From NCBI RefSeq assembly GCF_029867415.1, contig NC_081183.1:12148404-12212403 (forward strand): 64,000 nucleotides of DNA, written 5' to 3'. Positions 1-12,240 of the stretch are shown here, piece after piece. Made by a program: the position numbers and the translations under genes. Under the pieces are notes generated by a model. The model ran no database searches. It was not told the DNA's origin and was given only the letters and a program-made list of their open reading frames with translations. Numbering within the stretch: the stretch's first letter is position 1; every line of letters starts with the position of its first letter. This DNA comes from Vicia villosa (lineage: Eukaryota > Streptophyta > Magnoliopsida > Fabales > Fabaceae).

Positions 1-23
1 AGGGGTGCTAATACCTTACCCTT
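1..23 (+). repeat. LTR fragment of outer old Ogre-like element (Ogre-C)
   Basis: These bases match the region about 150 bp before the 3' end of the Ogre LTRs (compare 39865-39890), with small changes. The same LTR resumes at 56471, after Ogre-B. Bases 19-23 (CCCTT) are the left target-site duplication of Ogre-B, repeated at 56471-56475. Confidence 0.8.
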
Positions 24-361
24 TGTCATACCCCAAATTTGTCCTACCCTTTAACTTCTAACTGGCTTAGGCTTTGCATTCATGTACATACATCACTTAG
101 GTCATAATCCACACTCATGCATGCATCCCATTGGTATCAATCGAAGGCTAGCAAGAAAAAGCTCCATTGCAAAGAAGTTTGATCAGAGAATAAGAAAACT
201 GAGGTATAATCATGTGGCTCTATGTTCATTGAAGTCCCCCTGGATTGGGGTGTCTCTCTGCTTCAAATCAGGGCATTGATTGAAGAGTGCAAGCTTGCAA
301 ATCGTCTGGTTCTTTAAATAAGGGTTTCTTTGACCAAAGTCAACCAGTTGACTTTCTGGTC
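24..361 (+). repeat. Ogre-B 5' LTR, first segment
   Basis: This is collinear with the start of the intact 3' LTR from 52217, to just past the GTTGACTTTCTGGTC junction. It breaks at 361 where Ogre-A inserted. Bases 357-361 (TGGTC) are one copy of the Ogre-A target duplication. Confidence 0.93.
357..361. repeat. Target-site duplication of Ogre-A (left copy)
   Basis: TGGTC here and again at 28679-28683 flanks Ogre-A exactly. The uninterrupted site is seen once in the 3' LTR of Ogre-B near 52551, in CTTTCTGGTCAACATT. Confidence 0.95.
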
Positions 362-3300
362 TGTCGCACGCTCGCGAAAAATGAACAGAGTCGCCACCAA
401 TATATTTATCCCATAAGGGAAAGGAATACCAGAAAACCTAACAAAGGAAGGAACAAGGTCTTGCGACCAGAGAATCAAGGTACGGGAGTCGGTTACGCAA
501 GGGGAAGGTGTTAGCACCCCTCGCGCCCATCGTACTCGATGGTATCCACCTATGTTTGTTTCTATCTAAAGGGTGTGTACTATGTCTATGTCTATGTGAA
601 TGAATGCAGAATATAGGGAAAATAAAGAATTGTACTCGCACGGGCCCTACCCCGCTGCCTACGTATCCTTTTCAGGAATCAGAGTTACCGTAGCTCGGCT
701 AAAGATTTTCTGTTTGTTTTTGTGTTTTTTAGTCGGGCGGAGTTAACACTCGCGCTCTTGCATAGGGGATCGACCTAGGATGCAATGGAGCGGAGATAAC
801 AATGCCCTTAAGAAAGGAGAGGGAAGAGAGAGAGTTTGAGCGTTTCGAGGAAATCCCTAAAGCAAGGGAAACTCGAGTTGCTCTATGGTTTGTGTTTTTT
901 AGAAGTGGGAACTTACGCCCGAATGGTTCCCTAAAGCAAGGGAGATCCAAGCACTCGAACATTCCCTAAAGCAAGGGGTGTTCAAGCTTCCATTCCCTTT
1001 TTAAGATTTTCACTTTGATTATTAGTGTTTTAAGTATTTTCTTTGTATTTTTTATGGGGAATTTATTCAAGTATTTATTAATGTTTTATGGTTGTAAAAG
1101 AAAAAGAATGCAAAAGGGGAACTATTTCTAATTTATATATTCTATGTTGTATGAATTCTAAAAGAGAAAGCAATTAAATGGATCAAAACTCAATTAAAGA
1201 CCAAGGGCATTTTAGACAATTCACAATGGAAATATTCACAAAAGAAAAGGGTTAAATCTATACAATAACCCAAAACAATTATGAGAATTATTCACAAACT
1301 ATATCATTTTTGTTTATGCAAGAGTCTAATTTGAATTAATCTAAGAAAGACTATTATTTGTTTTATGGCTTTTGTGTAAAACTATTTTCAAGAATTAAAC
1401 TAAAAACTACTTATTTCTTATGGTTTATTAACCAATCAAAAATCAAGGAAATCACCGATTAAGAAATCTAATTAAAAGAAAACAATATTCCTAAAATTCT
1501 AATTAGTCAAAAACTATTTTTTTATCAATTTTATTTAAGAAGAAAAAACAATTAATATGCCAAAGAATAAAAGAAAGAAAAATCATTTTTATCGTTTATT
1601 CACAGCAGAGGGGGTGCAAAAGTATTTTCAGAATGAACTAATATCATGTACAAGCAAAACTGGGCTTAAAAATGGGGGTGGAAACAGCATCTTGCGCTAA
1701 GGCCCAGACTAAGCTACAAACGTGTATACTAGCAATGAAGGAGTGTGACTCCGAAAATGGTGAGGGCCCAAACGTACCTGGCCCAATACGCATTCTTCTT
1801 CAGTCATTTTTATCAGCATTTATTTATTTCCATGTACAAAAACGTGACACAGACTATTGCACAAAATATTATCAACCGGTCAGATTCCCTTTTTAAGTCA
1901 TGTGAGGACACAAACTACATCAACCAATCAGGATAAGCCACCATACGTTCCCAATCATTGCATATAAGACAAAAGGATTATTTAAACAAACACAACCAGT
2001 CATCAAGCGCCACGTAAGCAAAAGCGCTGAAACAGAAAACTAAACCAACGGCCGCCGGAGATTCCTCCGGTCTCCTTCTCCGGCGCCTCAGTCACCGGCG
2101 ATGAACAAGAACGCCCAGAACAAGACGAGACCAACGTCTTCCGACTCGGTTTTTCGCTATGAGTTCAGATCTGCAATTAGTTTCTTCTGCTTTTCTATCT
2201 AACTCATGAACCGAAGCGTACACGATAAACTCTACCTCCATGAAAATGTATCTCGACCTAAACTGAATATACCGCTACAATCACTTCCACATACAAAGTT
2301 CACATGTGCAATTTAAACATTCCAACAGCCAGCATTTCATATAAATCGAAAATACTTCAAGAAGTAACAAGAACTCATATGTGCAAGCCAACTACATGAT
2401 CTACTACACACGATCTAAGATGCTGAGGAAGTTTCAGAGATTCACCTGATGAGGTCTTGAATCCAAACGAACAAGAAGTCTCTACAAGCAGCTTTCCCTT
2501 ACTTGAAAATCAGCAGAACGTTGGTGTAGACATGGATTGCCGAATCTTGAGGATGATGATGGAGGTAGTCGCGGCGTGAAGGTGGTGGTTGCACGGTTAT
2601 GATGGTGGTAGTTGCACAGTGATGATGGTGGTAGTTTCACGGTTTGTTATGGAAGTTGGAGGTGGTTGAGGGGGAGGTTAGGGTGGCCGGAGTTGGTTAA
2701 GAGGGGAGGTTAGGGTGGCCGGAGTTGGTTGAGGGAGAAGAGAGAGAACTGAGAGAGAGGGAGAATGTGAAGAGAAAGAGTGTAGAATGGGAAGAAGAGA
2801 GAAGAGAGTGTATGAGTTTGTGATGTGAAAACTGAAAATGGAGAAATGAAAGTGTGTCGTGATTTGTGAAGGAACTTGGTATTTATAATGGTGTGTGAGG
2901 TGTATGATAGGTGTGGTGTGTCGTGTAGTAGCTTATCTTTTCTCAATCTTTCTGAACAAGGGTTGTGTAGTATTTGGAGAAATGGATATGCTGCAAGATA
3001 TCTCATATGTTGTTCATTAAAAACTGCATGGCACCAACTTTGTGCATCAATAACTCTAGATACAAACCACCAAACACTTCAATCTTGGTATAAGTTCGAA
3101 GAGGGCATGGCATAGAGCGCCTTTCACGTTGGAAGTTTTGAGAGAATACCCCTGTAGCCTATTCAGAAATTGCTTGCAAAGTGGTGACATGCCACTGCTC
3201 ACTATCTGCGTGTGTGACCTGGCTATGGCTCTGACCTTGGCAAAAACGTGACTAGCCCAGGGTATGACTTTGAGTCTCCCTATCTTGGACTACACTTATT

Positions 3301-4531
3301 CAATGGTCTCCATTTATGGTTCGTTGGAAAGAGCTCATGGAAAAGAGCAATTTGATACCAAGATGACTCCCGATGAAGATTTGTAGAGTCTTAAATTTGA
3401 TGTCCAAAGTAGCACGCCAGGTGTTTGTGGTAAGGTTGCGCGCGTGACTTGAATCTCTGCCCAGCCGGATGTGTAACATTGGTCTTGTGAGGACGTGACT
3501 TTGGAAGCTTGCAATCGTTTCAATATTTGTCCAAATGACTCGATTCTTGTCTCATTGGAAAGAGCACATGGGGGAGAATAGAAACATACCAATGTTGCAT
3601 TTCAAAGACTCTTTTATATCTCTATGATCGGTCTTGAATTTGGCACGCCACGTGTTTGATGGAATGTTCACGCGTGCCCAAAATTTTCCTAAGTGTCATG
3701 ACTTGGATTCAGTGTGTTTCTCCCAACTTCCAACCCTTTTATCTCTTCAACCAAGCCTCTAATGAGAAAACTTCCAACTAGAGAGTTGTAGTATGCCATG
3801 ATCTGAGTATTTTTCATGTTGGGACCTTTCTCCAAAAACTCCGTTTGCCACGTGTAAATCAGGGCTGAAGTGGACTGCTCATCAAGATTCAAAATGCCAA
3901 AATATTTTCTAAGTGTTGAAACTCTCCATTTTTGTCATTTTTCTATTTTGGCAACTTTTTGTCGAACTCCCGATTTTATCCCTTCTTCGACTTTTCTTGA
4001 TCAATTTTCCACCAAAAGTCGATATTTGAATAATTTTCCCGATTTTGACCCAAAAGTCAACTGTTCCGATTTTTCCGACTATTGATGAAATTCCCGATTA
4101 AATCTCTTCCACTCGCATCCAGTCAAACGAACACATCCACACAGTCAGTATGAGAAGTTTTCCACACATAGAAGCCACTTCTGATTAAATGTTGACCAGA
4201 AAGTCAACTGGTTGACTTTGGTCAAAGAAACCCTGATTTAAAGAACCAGATGATTTGCAAGCTTGTACCCTCTAGTCAATGCCCTGATTTGAAGCAGAGA
4301 GAAACCCCAATCTAGGAGGACTTCAATGAACATAAAGCCACATGATTATACCTCAGTTTTCTCATTCTCTGATCAAACTTCTTTGCAATGGAGCTATTTC
4401 TTGCTAGCCCTGGAATAACACCTATGATATGAATGCATGGGTATGGATTATGACCTAAGTGATGTATGTACGTGAATGCAAAGCCTAAGCCAGTTAGAAG
4501 TTAAAGGGTAGGACAAATTTGGGGTATGACA
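362..4531 (-). repeat. Ogre-A 3' LTR
   Basis: This 4170 bp sequence is nearly identical to 24509-28678. On the minus strand it begins TGTCATACCCC at 4531 and ends GCGTGCGACA at 362. It carries a TATAAATA box on the minus strand (2880-2887), followed downstream by a pyrimidine-rich untranslated stretch, and three copies of CCCTTGCTTTAGGG (minus strand, about 853-975). Small open frames inside it are not conserved as proteins and I treat them as noise. Confidence 0.95.
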
Positions 4532-4868
4532 GCTGCCCCTATTTAATTGTCTTATACTCGAAGGCGAGATTGGCGCCAGCCTTTCGAACACTCGAAGTAG
4601 AAGAAGATTAAATACCGAAGACCTGAAATTTGTCCTGAGGAGATGGAGTGGTTTTTGCTTCCTTATTTTTGTTTTGATATCTGCTGGGGAAAGAGAATTT
4701 TTGTTTTTCTTGATGGAAATATTTACAGTGAGTAACTGGATGGTGATAACTTGTAACGTAACCAAAGTGCCAGTACAAGATTCTCAAAGGGATTGGTATT
4801 TACATGGAAATGATTGGGAGAGAAGTGGGTTTGACAGAAAGATAAGGTGACATAGACGATTGTTTTGA

Positions 4869-5496
4869 GGGAGATACAGACGAGCATCGGAAGGAGATAC
4901 AGACGAGTATCGAGAGAATGACGCAGACGAGCACCAAAAGGAGATACAGACGAGTATCAAAAGAATGACATATACGAGCATCAAAAGGAGATACAGACGA
5001 GTATCAAAAGAATGACACATACGAGCATCAAAAGGAGATACAGACGAGTATCGAAGGAACGATACATACGAGCATCAAAAGGAGATACAGACGAGTATCG
5101 AAGGGATGACACATACGAGCATCAAAAGGAGATACAGACGAGTATCGAGAAAATGACACATACGAGCATCAAAAGGAGATACAGACGAGTATCGAGAGAA
5201 TGACACATACGAGCATCAAAAGGAGATACAGACGAGTATCGAAGGAATGACACATACGAGCATCAAAAGGAGATACAGACGAGTATCAAGAATATGACAC
5301 ATACGAGCATCAAAAGGAGATACAGACGAGTATCGAAGGAATGACACATACGAGCATCAAAAGGAGATACAGACGAGTATCGAGAAAATGACACATACGA
5401 GCATCAAAAGGAGATACAGACGAGTATCGAAGGAATGACACATACGAGCATCAAAAGGAGATACAGACGAGTATCGAGAGAATGACACATACGAGT
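4869..5496 (-). repeat. 47 bp tandem array in the Ogre-A 3' UTR
   Basis: About 13 copies of a 47 bp unit; the marker GATACAGACGAG recurs at 47 bp steps (943, 990 and 1037 within the 4xxx-5xxx stretch). Each unit is two diverged half-units, one with ATACAGACGAGTATC and one with ACATACGAGCATC, so there is an older period of about 23 bp. Open frames on both strands inside it simply reflect a repeat without stops. Confidence 0.93.
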
Positions 5497-6632
5497 GTTT
5501 GAGAAGCTTGGTAGGTGGACTTACTGGGGATTGGTAAAACCAAGTATCGGCACCATGGGTGAAGGGGATTTGTGATGGAGTAGCAGACATCAAGTGAAGC
5601 TTATGCGGATGACAACTTCTGTGAGAGTATATATGTTATTTTGTACCTTTTGGGCACACACAAACTGGCTTATGCATCGATGTATGTTTGAATTTTTGTA
5701 TGGCGTAATGATCCACCTTAATGGAAATGTTACGCTTTTGAAGATGCAATGTTATATGCTATGGATTCTATATGCAAAGTGCCAAATAAAGGTATTAGTG
5801 ACAGGGGAGCAAGATCATTGGGGTCCACTGCTCGTTGTCTTGAAACGCCATTGCGGATAGGCGCTGGAAACCTCATAGTGCCACAGATTATCGGCAACTG
5901 GGTGGAGGGTTAGAACATAGCTCTGCTGGGAAGGAAGTGACTTTGCTCGACTTTCCTTGCATCCTATACCGCTTGGGGAATCACGATTTCTTTGGGGGAC
6001 CATTCTTTGTCTACCATATTGAAGAGGGATATGGACCTTTTCATGTGCTCCCTACTTACCAGTACTGATGAATAATACTCTGGAACTTTCATGTGGGATG
6101 ATGATGACCTTTGTGACATATCATGACGGCTAGAACCTGCAACCTGCACAGAAAACAACGTTTGGATGCAAATGGTGCCCCTTAGAGCACTTCTATGTCT
6201 ATGTAACATCATGTTTCGTTTTGATTTTGTGATTATTATTCCCCCTGCTTTCAATGCAATGTTTAATAATGAATTAAATCACACCTCGCATGCGAAAAAT
6301 GAAAGGAAAGAAAGAAAACTTTCGCGTCAAAAGATCATTTTATTAATGGAATGCCCGTGAATAGGCTTCTATACAAGGAAGCAACTCCTAAATGAGGTAG
6401 TTGCGAAAAAGAAAATAAAAAGTAAAAAGGCAAAGAGCGAAATGGCAACGAGAAATGCTCGGATTTCCATTAAAACTGATATTGCTACAGTTCCCATATC
6501 CTCGATCCTCTCAATGCTTTGCTTCAGAAGGATAATGGTTGGATTGATCCACCCGTTCTGTCAAGAGCGTATAGTGGTCTTTGTGAAGGATATTCAGACT
6601 GCAGCCTCTCGCTTTCGATCCCTAACTTTTGC

Positions 6633-6807
6633 CTGGATCGCCCTTTCGGGTTTTCAATCCAGCGGGATGCCCCTTTTTGCCTAAGTCGCCCTTTCGGGTT
6701 TTCAACTTAGCGGGTTATTCTCTTTTTTTTGTTTAATCCCTAATTTTTGCCCAAACCTTTTTGGTTTGCCGGGATGCCCTTATTTTTGCCTAGGTACGTC
6801 GACCTAG
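6633..6807 (-). other. Cluster of four hairpins after the Ogre-A pol stop
   Basis: Inverted repeats lie at 6790-6807 (CTAGGT/ACCTAG), 6752-6768 (CAAACC/GGTTTG), 6681-6710 and 6633-6662. On the minus strand the last two share the loop AAAACCCGAAAGGG, which can itself fold as CCC-GAAA-GGG. The same four lie in the same order at 50095-50269 in Ogre-B. The function is unknown. Confidence 0.75.
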
Positions 6808-6815
6808 CGGGTCTT

Positions 6816-8716
6816 TTATGCGTAGTATTTTTTGACTGAGTCTGAATTGACTGGAAGCGGAACGTCTTCCCCATCCATCTTTGTTAGGATTAAAGCACCA
6901 CCTGAAAATGCTTTCTTCACAATGTATGGTCCCTCATAGTTGGGAGTCCATTTGCCCCTTGGATCAGTGTGAATTGGCAAGATCTTCCTTACGACTAGGT
7001 CACCTGTGTGGAATTCTCGAGGTCGAATCTTCTTGTCATACGCTTTCTTGATCCTCTTTTGGTACAACTGGCCATGGCAGATGGCAGATAAACGTTTCTC
7101 CTCAATTAGATTGAGATGATCAAGCCTCGTTTGAACCCATTCTGTTTCATCGAGTTTGGCGTCCATCAAGACCCTCAACGAAGGAATTTCCACTTCGACA
7201 GGTAGTACGGCCTCCATACCGTAGACGAGAGAGAAGGGAGTTGCCCCAGTTGAAGTACGAACCGAAGTTCTATAGCCATGCAAAGCAAATGGCAACATCT
7301 CATGCCAATCTTTATACGTTCTGACCATCTTCTGGACGATCTTCTTTATATTCTTGTTAGCAGCTTCGACTGCGCCATTCATCTTTGGCCGATAGGGTGA
7401 CGAATTGTGGTGTTCAATCTTGAACTCTCCACACAACTCTGCCATCATCTTGTTATTAAGATTGGACCCATTATCAGTGATGATCTTGTTTGGAACCCCA
7501 TATCGGCATATGATCTCTTTCTTGATGAAGCGAGTAACGACTTGCTTGGTTACGTTCTTGTAAGAAGCAGCTTCAACCCATTTGGTGAAGTAGTCGATAG
7601 CAACAAGAATAAATCTGTGCCCATTTGAAGCTTGTGGCTCTATCCGCCCAATCATGTCTATGCCCCACATAGCAAAGGGCCAAGGCGATGTCAGGACATT
7701 CAGAGGAGTCGGAGGAACATGAATTCTGTCAGCATACACTTGACATTTGTGACATTTCTTCACATACACATAACAATCATTTTCAATCGTCATCCAATAA
7801 TATCCTGCTCGCAAGATCTTTTTGGCCATAGAATGTCCACTGGAATGAGTTCCAAAAGATCCTTCATGAATTTCCCGCATGATCAATTCTGCTTCGTGTC
7901 TATCCACGCATCTGAGCAAAACTGAATCATAGTTTCTTTTGTACAGGACGTCTCCTGACAAGAAGAATTTGGATGCTAACCTTCGAAGCGTTCGCTTATC
8001 ACCAATCGTAGCATCTTCGGGATACTCTTGCTTCTCAACATACCTCTTGATGTCGTAATACCATGGCTTTTCATCGTACACATCTTCAGTAGTGAGACAG
8101 TGAGCAGGGAATGCATGGGCAGGCTCTTTGTAACGGAGGATCGTTATGTCTGGCACTTCTTTAGGGGAGCTAACTCTGAACATAGCCGCCAAAGTAGCCA
8201 AAGCATCTGCCAATTGATTTTCTTCTCGGGGGATGTGATTGAAAGTGATTTCCTCGAAAGCGGGCAGCAACTCCAAAATATAGTCCTTATAAGGAACTAA
8301 ATTGGGGTGTCTTGTCTCCCAATCACCTCTCACTTGATGTATAACCAAGGCGGAATCCCCATAAACTTCAAGGATCTTGATTCTCATATCAATGGCTGCT
8401 TCGAGACCCATTATGCAAGCTTCGTATTCTGCGACATTGTTTGTGCAATCAAAGCATATTCTAGCTGTGAAAGGGATGTGAGTTTGACGAGGAGAAGTCA
8501 AAACTGCCCCAATACCATGGCCCATAGCATTTGATGCACCATCAAACGTGAGAGTCCATCGCTCTCCTGGTTCGGGTCCTTCATTATCATCCAGTTTCAT
8601 GATATCTTCATCAGGAAAGTCAAACTTCATTGACTGATACTCTTCTAATGGCTGATGAGCAAGATGATCCGCAAGGACACTTCCTTTGATGGCCTTCTGT
8701 GTGACATACTGGATAT
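6816..8716 (-). CDS. Ogre-A pol, downstream part: RNase H2 and integrase
   Basis: This is the second half of the Ogre polyprotein, separated from the RT half by the Tekay-like insertion; the frame is open from the insertion duplication (8712-8716) to the stop at 6816. It starts with a second RNase H-like domain (TFDGASNAMGHGIGAVL, later AEYEACIMGLEAA and DSALVIHQV). The integrase follows, with an HHCC zinc-binding region (HEAELIMREIHEGSFGTH, CHKCQVY), a catalytic core with GIDMIG, ITDNGSN and the Glu in NGAVEAANK, and a basic C-terminus. Integrase would join cDNA to the host chromosome. It is nearly identical to residues of the open Ogre-B frame. As it stands it has no start of its own and cannot be made as one polyprotein with RT. 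Confidence 0.93.
8712..8716. repeat. Target-site duplication of the Tekay-like element (left copy)
   Basis: GATAT here and at 16305-16309 flanks the inserted element. Removing the insert and one copy restores collinearity with the Ogre-B pol frame near 48190. Confidence 0.93.
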
Positions 8717-10512
8717 TGTAACATCCCGATTTTTATTAATTTTTTATTAATTATATTAGTAATTATATTGTTTGGTGTTTTTAATAATAACTTATTTATT
8801 TAGTTATTATGTGATATAATAATTATTTAAGTATTTAATTATGTGAGTGTTTGTGTTGTTTGACTTAATTGAGTTATTAGAGAGATATAACTAAATGGGC
8901 CTAAGTGATAGAAACATAATGGATGGATTGGTGGGTTAAGCCCAATTGACATAAGTGAGATAGTAAGAGAAGGTTAGGGTTTTAGAGGTTACTATTTTCA
9001 TTTGGGGGAAAAGATAGGAAGAAGAGAAAAGAGGCAAAAGGGAAGAGAACAATGGTGGAAGAGAAAAGCTAGAAGTAACCTCATTTTCGCAGCAAGTTTC
9101 AGCATTGAGTCACCTTAGCAAAACGGATGTATCTCTCAATCCAACCGTTGGATCGTCGCGTGGTTTTGACACAACGTTCCTGACTCATAGAGGTAAGTTC
9201 TGACCGGAGCGATTTTGATTTTGAGGATTTTAAGTTCGTCTGATAAGCTGATTTCCGAACTGGTTTTTAGGTGTGTCTCCAAATTATGTTTGAAGGATTC
9301 ATTTTGGAGAAAAGCTTAGAGCTATGGTGAAAGAGTTCATATTTACCAAGGTAAGGGTGGGGTTCTTTCATGCTAAAGGGTTGTATGATAGTATGTTATA
9401 GTGGGTTTAATTCTATACTTTAATATCCATGTTCTTCTATGTTGCAATTTTGGGTATTTGATGATTTGTTGGAATGTGATGATATAAATGTGATAAGTTG
9501 TGTGCAATTGATAATCTATGTGTATTAGATTGTTATGTTTGTTGTGAGTAAACCATTGATAGTGAAATAATGGGTTTGTTATAGAATTGGAAAATAATGG
9601 AATAGAAATGTAATAGTTGAATTGAAATTAATATAGTTTAATTATTAATTGGATAGTTAAATTATTAGTTGAATTGATTCCAATAAGTCTATGTGATTGG
9701 AATATACTTGGACTTGGACCAATTATTCGGTTTATCGGTAAATTACGGTATTTTGAGAAATTGTTTGTAATTGTGTTTTGGCTTGAATATGTATGTTGAG
9801 AAATATATATTGTCATGCCAATGATGTTGTTTTGATATTGATTCTTTATGGTTAGTTGGTTAGCATTAATTCTAATGACTAATTGCTTGATGTTGAAAAT
9901 GTGTGTTCATGTATAATTGACAAAAATGAGAATTAACATGAGATAGTATGATTACTAGTGTTAATTGGATTGTATGAATCGTAATTGATTAATTGGCCTC
10001 TCATATGTGAATGATGTGTGTGTGTTGTGAATGTTGTGTACAATTGGTGGATAATTCATAGAGTTGAATTGTTGTGATATGTGGAAAGTTAAGATGGTAG
10101 AGATGATCTTAATTGCATATATTTGTGAGATTGTACATACATTCATATCATAGTGTGCCTTGAAACATAGGTGGAATTGCTTTGAAACACAAGCGTGGCT
10201 TGGATTCTAGAGTGAATCGGAAAGCGGTAAACTATATGTTTACATTTGGTGGCTTTGGTCTTGTCCGGATCTGAAGTGTGGCTAGATTCTATATGAATCG
10301 GAAGCGGTGGAACTTTGGGTCCATATTGGGTACCACATGCATAGAGTCACATGTCTTGCATTGAGTTACATTGGAGTTATGTGATGTTTGAATATATGTA
10401 ATTATGTGACTAGGTGATTGTTATGTGTGCATGAGATGTGATAATTAAATTTGGTGATGTTTGATACATGATTTTGGTGATATATGTAAATGAAACGTAT
10501 ATGATGAAAATG

Positions 10513-10561
<49 letters not shown>

Positions 10562-11277
10562 TAATGATATATGTATATATGTGGAATATATGAACCATGT
10601 TTTGCCATTGTTGATAGTTGTATTAATTTACGTTGTGATTATGAAGTATATGTTATTATGTGCTTGAATGACATACTTGTAAACTTGAATACATTGTTAT
10701 AGTTGATAGTTAACATTATTGTTGTGATGCAAATTTCTTATATTGAGAAGTGGTGAATTGTGTATGATTTTATCTTTGCTATATGTATTATCATACTTTT
10801 CTTTATAATGTTTGATATCTCACCCCTTCTGCTGATGTTTCCCCAACCATGGGAAATGGGCAGGTACTCAAGTATAACTATGGAAGTTTGTAGGTTCATC
10901 GTATCCAGTTGGTGTGTCGCTCTGATACGTAGCACTCGGGGGGTTGTCTATATTGTTGTTTCTATGTTGTTCATGTTTTAGTTGTTGAGTTCCAAATTGG
11001 ATATTGAGAAGTACTATGATGTTTGAATTTGTTTCCGATTAAATAAGATGATTTGTTTATAAAGCTGAATGTTATGATTCCGCTGCATATTAAAATGAAG
11101 TTGGTTTGTCTAAGAGCTGTTATAAGTTGTTTTGTGCTTATCTGAGATTAAAGTGCTATGTATCTGTTTATGAGTTGTTAATATGAAGTAAATGTGATAT
11201 CCCAAATACTTGTTGATAGTTTTTAAAATACTCTGATTTCACGCATGATATTTTCGGGTAGAATTTGGGGTGTTACA
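8717..11277 (+). repeat. Tekay-like 5' LTR
   Basis: It begins TGTAACATCCCG and ends GGGGTGTTACA, next to a methionine-tRNA primer site. It contains an AT dinucleotide run at about 10516-10557. Its last 85 bp (11193-11277) begin TGTGATATCCC, resembling the LTR's own start. Confidence 0.95.
10516..10557. repeat. (AT)n microsatellite in the Tekay-like 5' LTR
   Basis: About 20 AT units. The matching run in the 3' LTR (about 15537-15585) is 6 bp longer, a replication-slippage difference gained since insertion or during reverse transcription. Confidence 0.95.
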
Positions 11278-12240
11278 TTAGTGGTATCAGAGCAGGTCGG
11301 TCCGTCCGGCCAAGTTGTCGAGTCAGTTGAGTTGTGTGACAGTTGAATGATGTTAGTGTTTTATTCCTTAGTACGCGACATGTGTGTGAAACACTGTTGG
11401 TACTTGTTCGTTTTGTTGCAGGGTTAGTTTGAGCGAAGTAGGGAAGAAGCTGTGCTTCTTGGATATGTTTCACTTGTAAGTTATTGGTGCAATATATTTC
11501 TTAAGGAGACAGAGCAAGCAATGTAGAAGTTTGTTGGTTTCCGAATTCGAAGGTAACATGGATTTAAGATTTTGGTTGTTTAATAAGTCGGAACGTCTTG
11601 GAATAAGGACAATTGTTATAAGATGGAATTTAGGAAGTTGTCATATTCAGCATTATTGGTGGACTGTGAAGTTATCAGTTTAAGTAACCGTTGCATAGGA
11701 TGTTGACGTAAGAATATTTATTAAGCGACGAATTACGGTAGACCTTGTCAAGGGATCCTTGGCAAGATATTGGAAAAGTTGTCGAAGTTGTTGGAACGTT
11801 CAAGTCAGAGTTAGAAATGCGAAGGGACGAGTATGATTCCAAGAATAAAAAGTGTTGATAGTGGTGTAAAGGAATTATGTTCTAATGTTATCACAAGGTG
11901 TGTGTTAGCATGTTCAGATGATTTTGGGAGTTAATGAAGTATGGTACTTTTGGTGACGTAAAGGATTCTATTGCAGTTAAGTAACGATGGTTTACGCTAC
12001 CATTATGGTTGTCGGCTATCTATTGACAAATTGAGGAACTGATCACCCTTAATCTCATGTTGATAGTAGACGGAATCGTATTGGAATGAGATAGACTTGT
12101 CTTACCAGCTTGATAATATTGGAAGTGAATAAGTCTGTGCAAGATGGTGCGATGTTGTTTAGGTTGTTTGCAACTTTGGATGTTCATGAGGAAATGACGA
12201 TTGGGGGATTATCGATAGTTGGCGCATTTGCATAAGTATT
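11278..12240 (+). other. Tekay-like leader region without recognisable gag
   Basis: The primer site TGGTATCAGAGC (11282-11293) is the usual initiator-methionine tRNA complement and lies 4 bp after the LTR. The next ~950 bp has no long open frame and no gag or protease motif. It is clearly similar to 62888-63700 in the second Tekay-like element, so this gag-less leader is shared by at least two copies. Confidence 0.8.

Larger units (their letters stand above)
4532..6815 (-). other. Ogre-A 3' untranslated region between integrase and 3' LTR
   Basis: This is 2.3 kb with no credible gene. On the minus strand it holds, in order: four hairpins just after the pol stop (6633-6807), a poorly conserved middle, a 47 bp tandem array (4869-5496), and a purine-rich tract with AAATAGGGGCAGC next to the LTR at 4532, the likely plus-strand primer. 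The same order is seen in Ogre-B, but with an unrelated tandem array. Confidence 0.8.

Noticed and set aside
4784..5593. Several repeated open frames on both strands in the Ogre-A 3' UTR
   Set aside because: They are translations of the 47 bp tandem array.
9628..10598. Short minus-strand open frames repeated at 14649-15625
   Set aside because: They lie in the two Tekay-like LTRs in AT-rich sequence with microsatellite peptides such as repeated Tyr-Ile.
11282..11293. Possible tRNA gene near the methionine primer sites
   Set aside because: Only the 12 nt complement of a tRNA 3' end is present, directly after an LTR; no tRNA body is visible.
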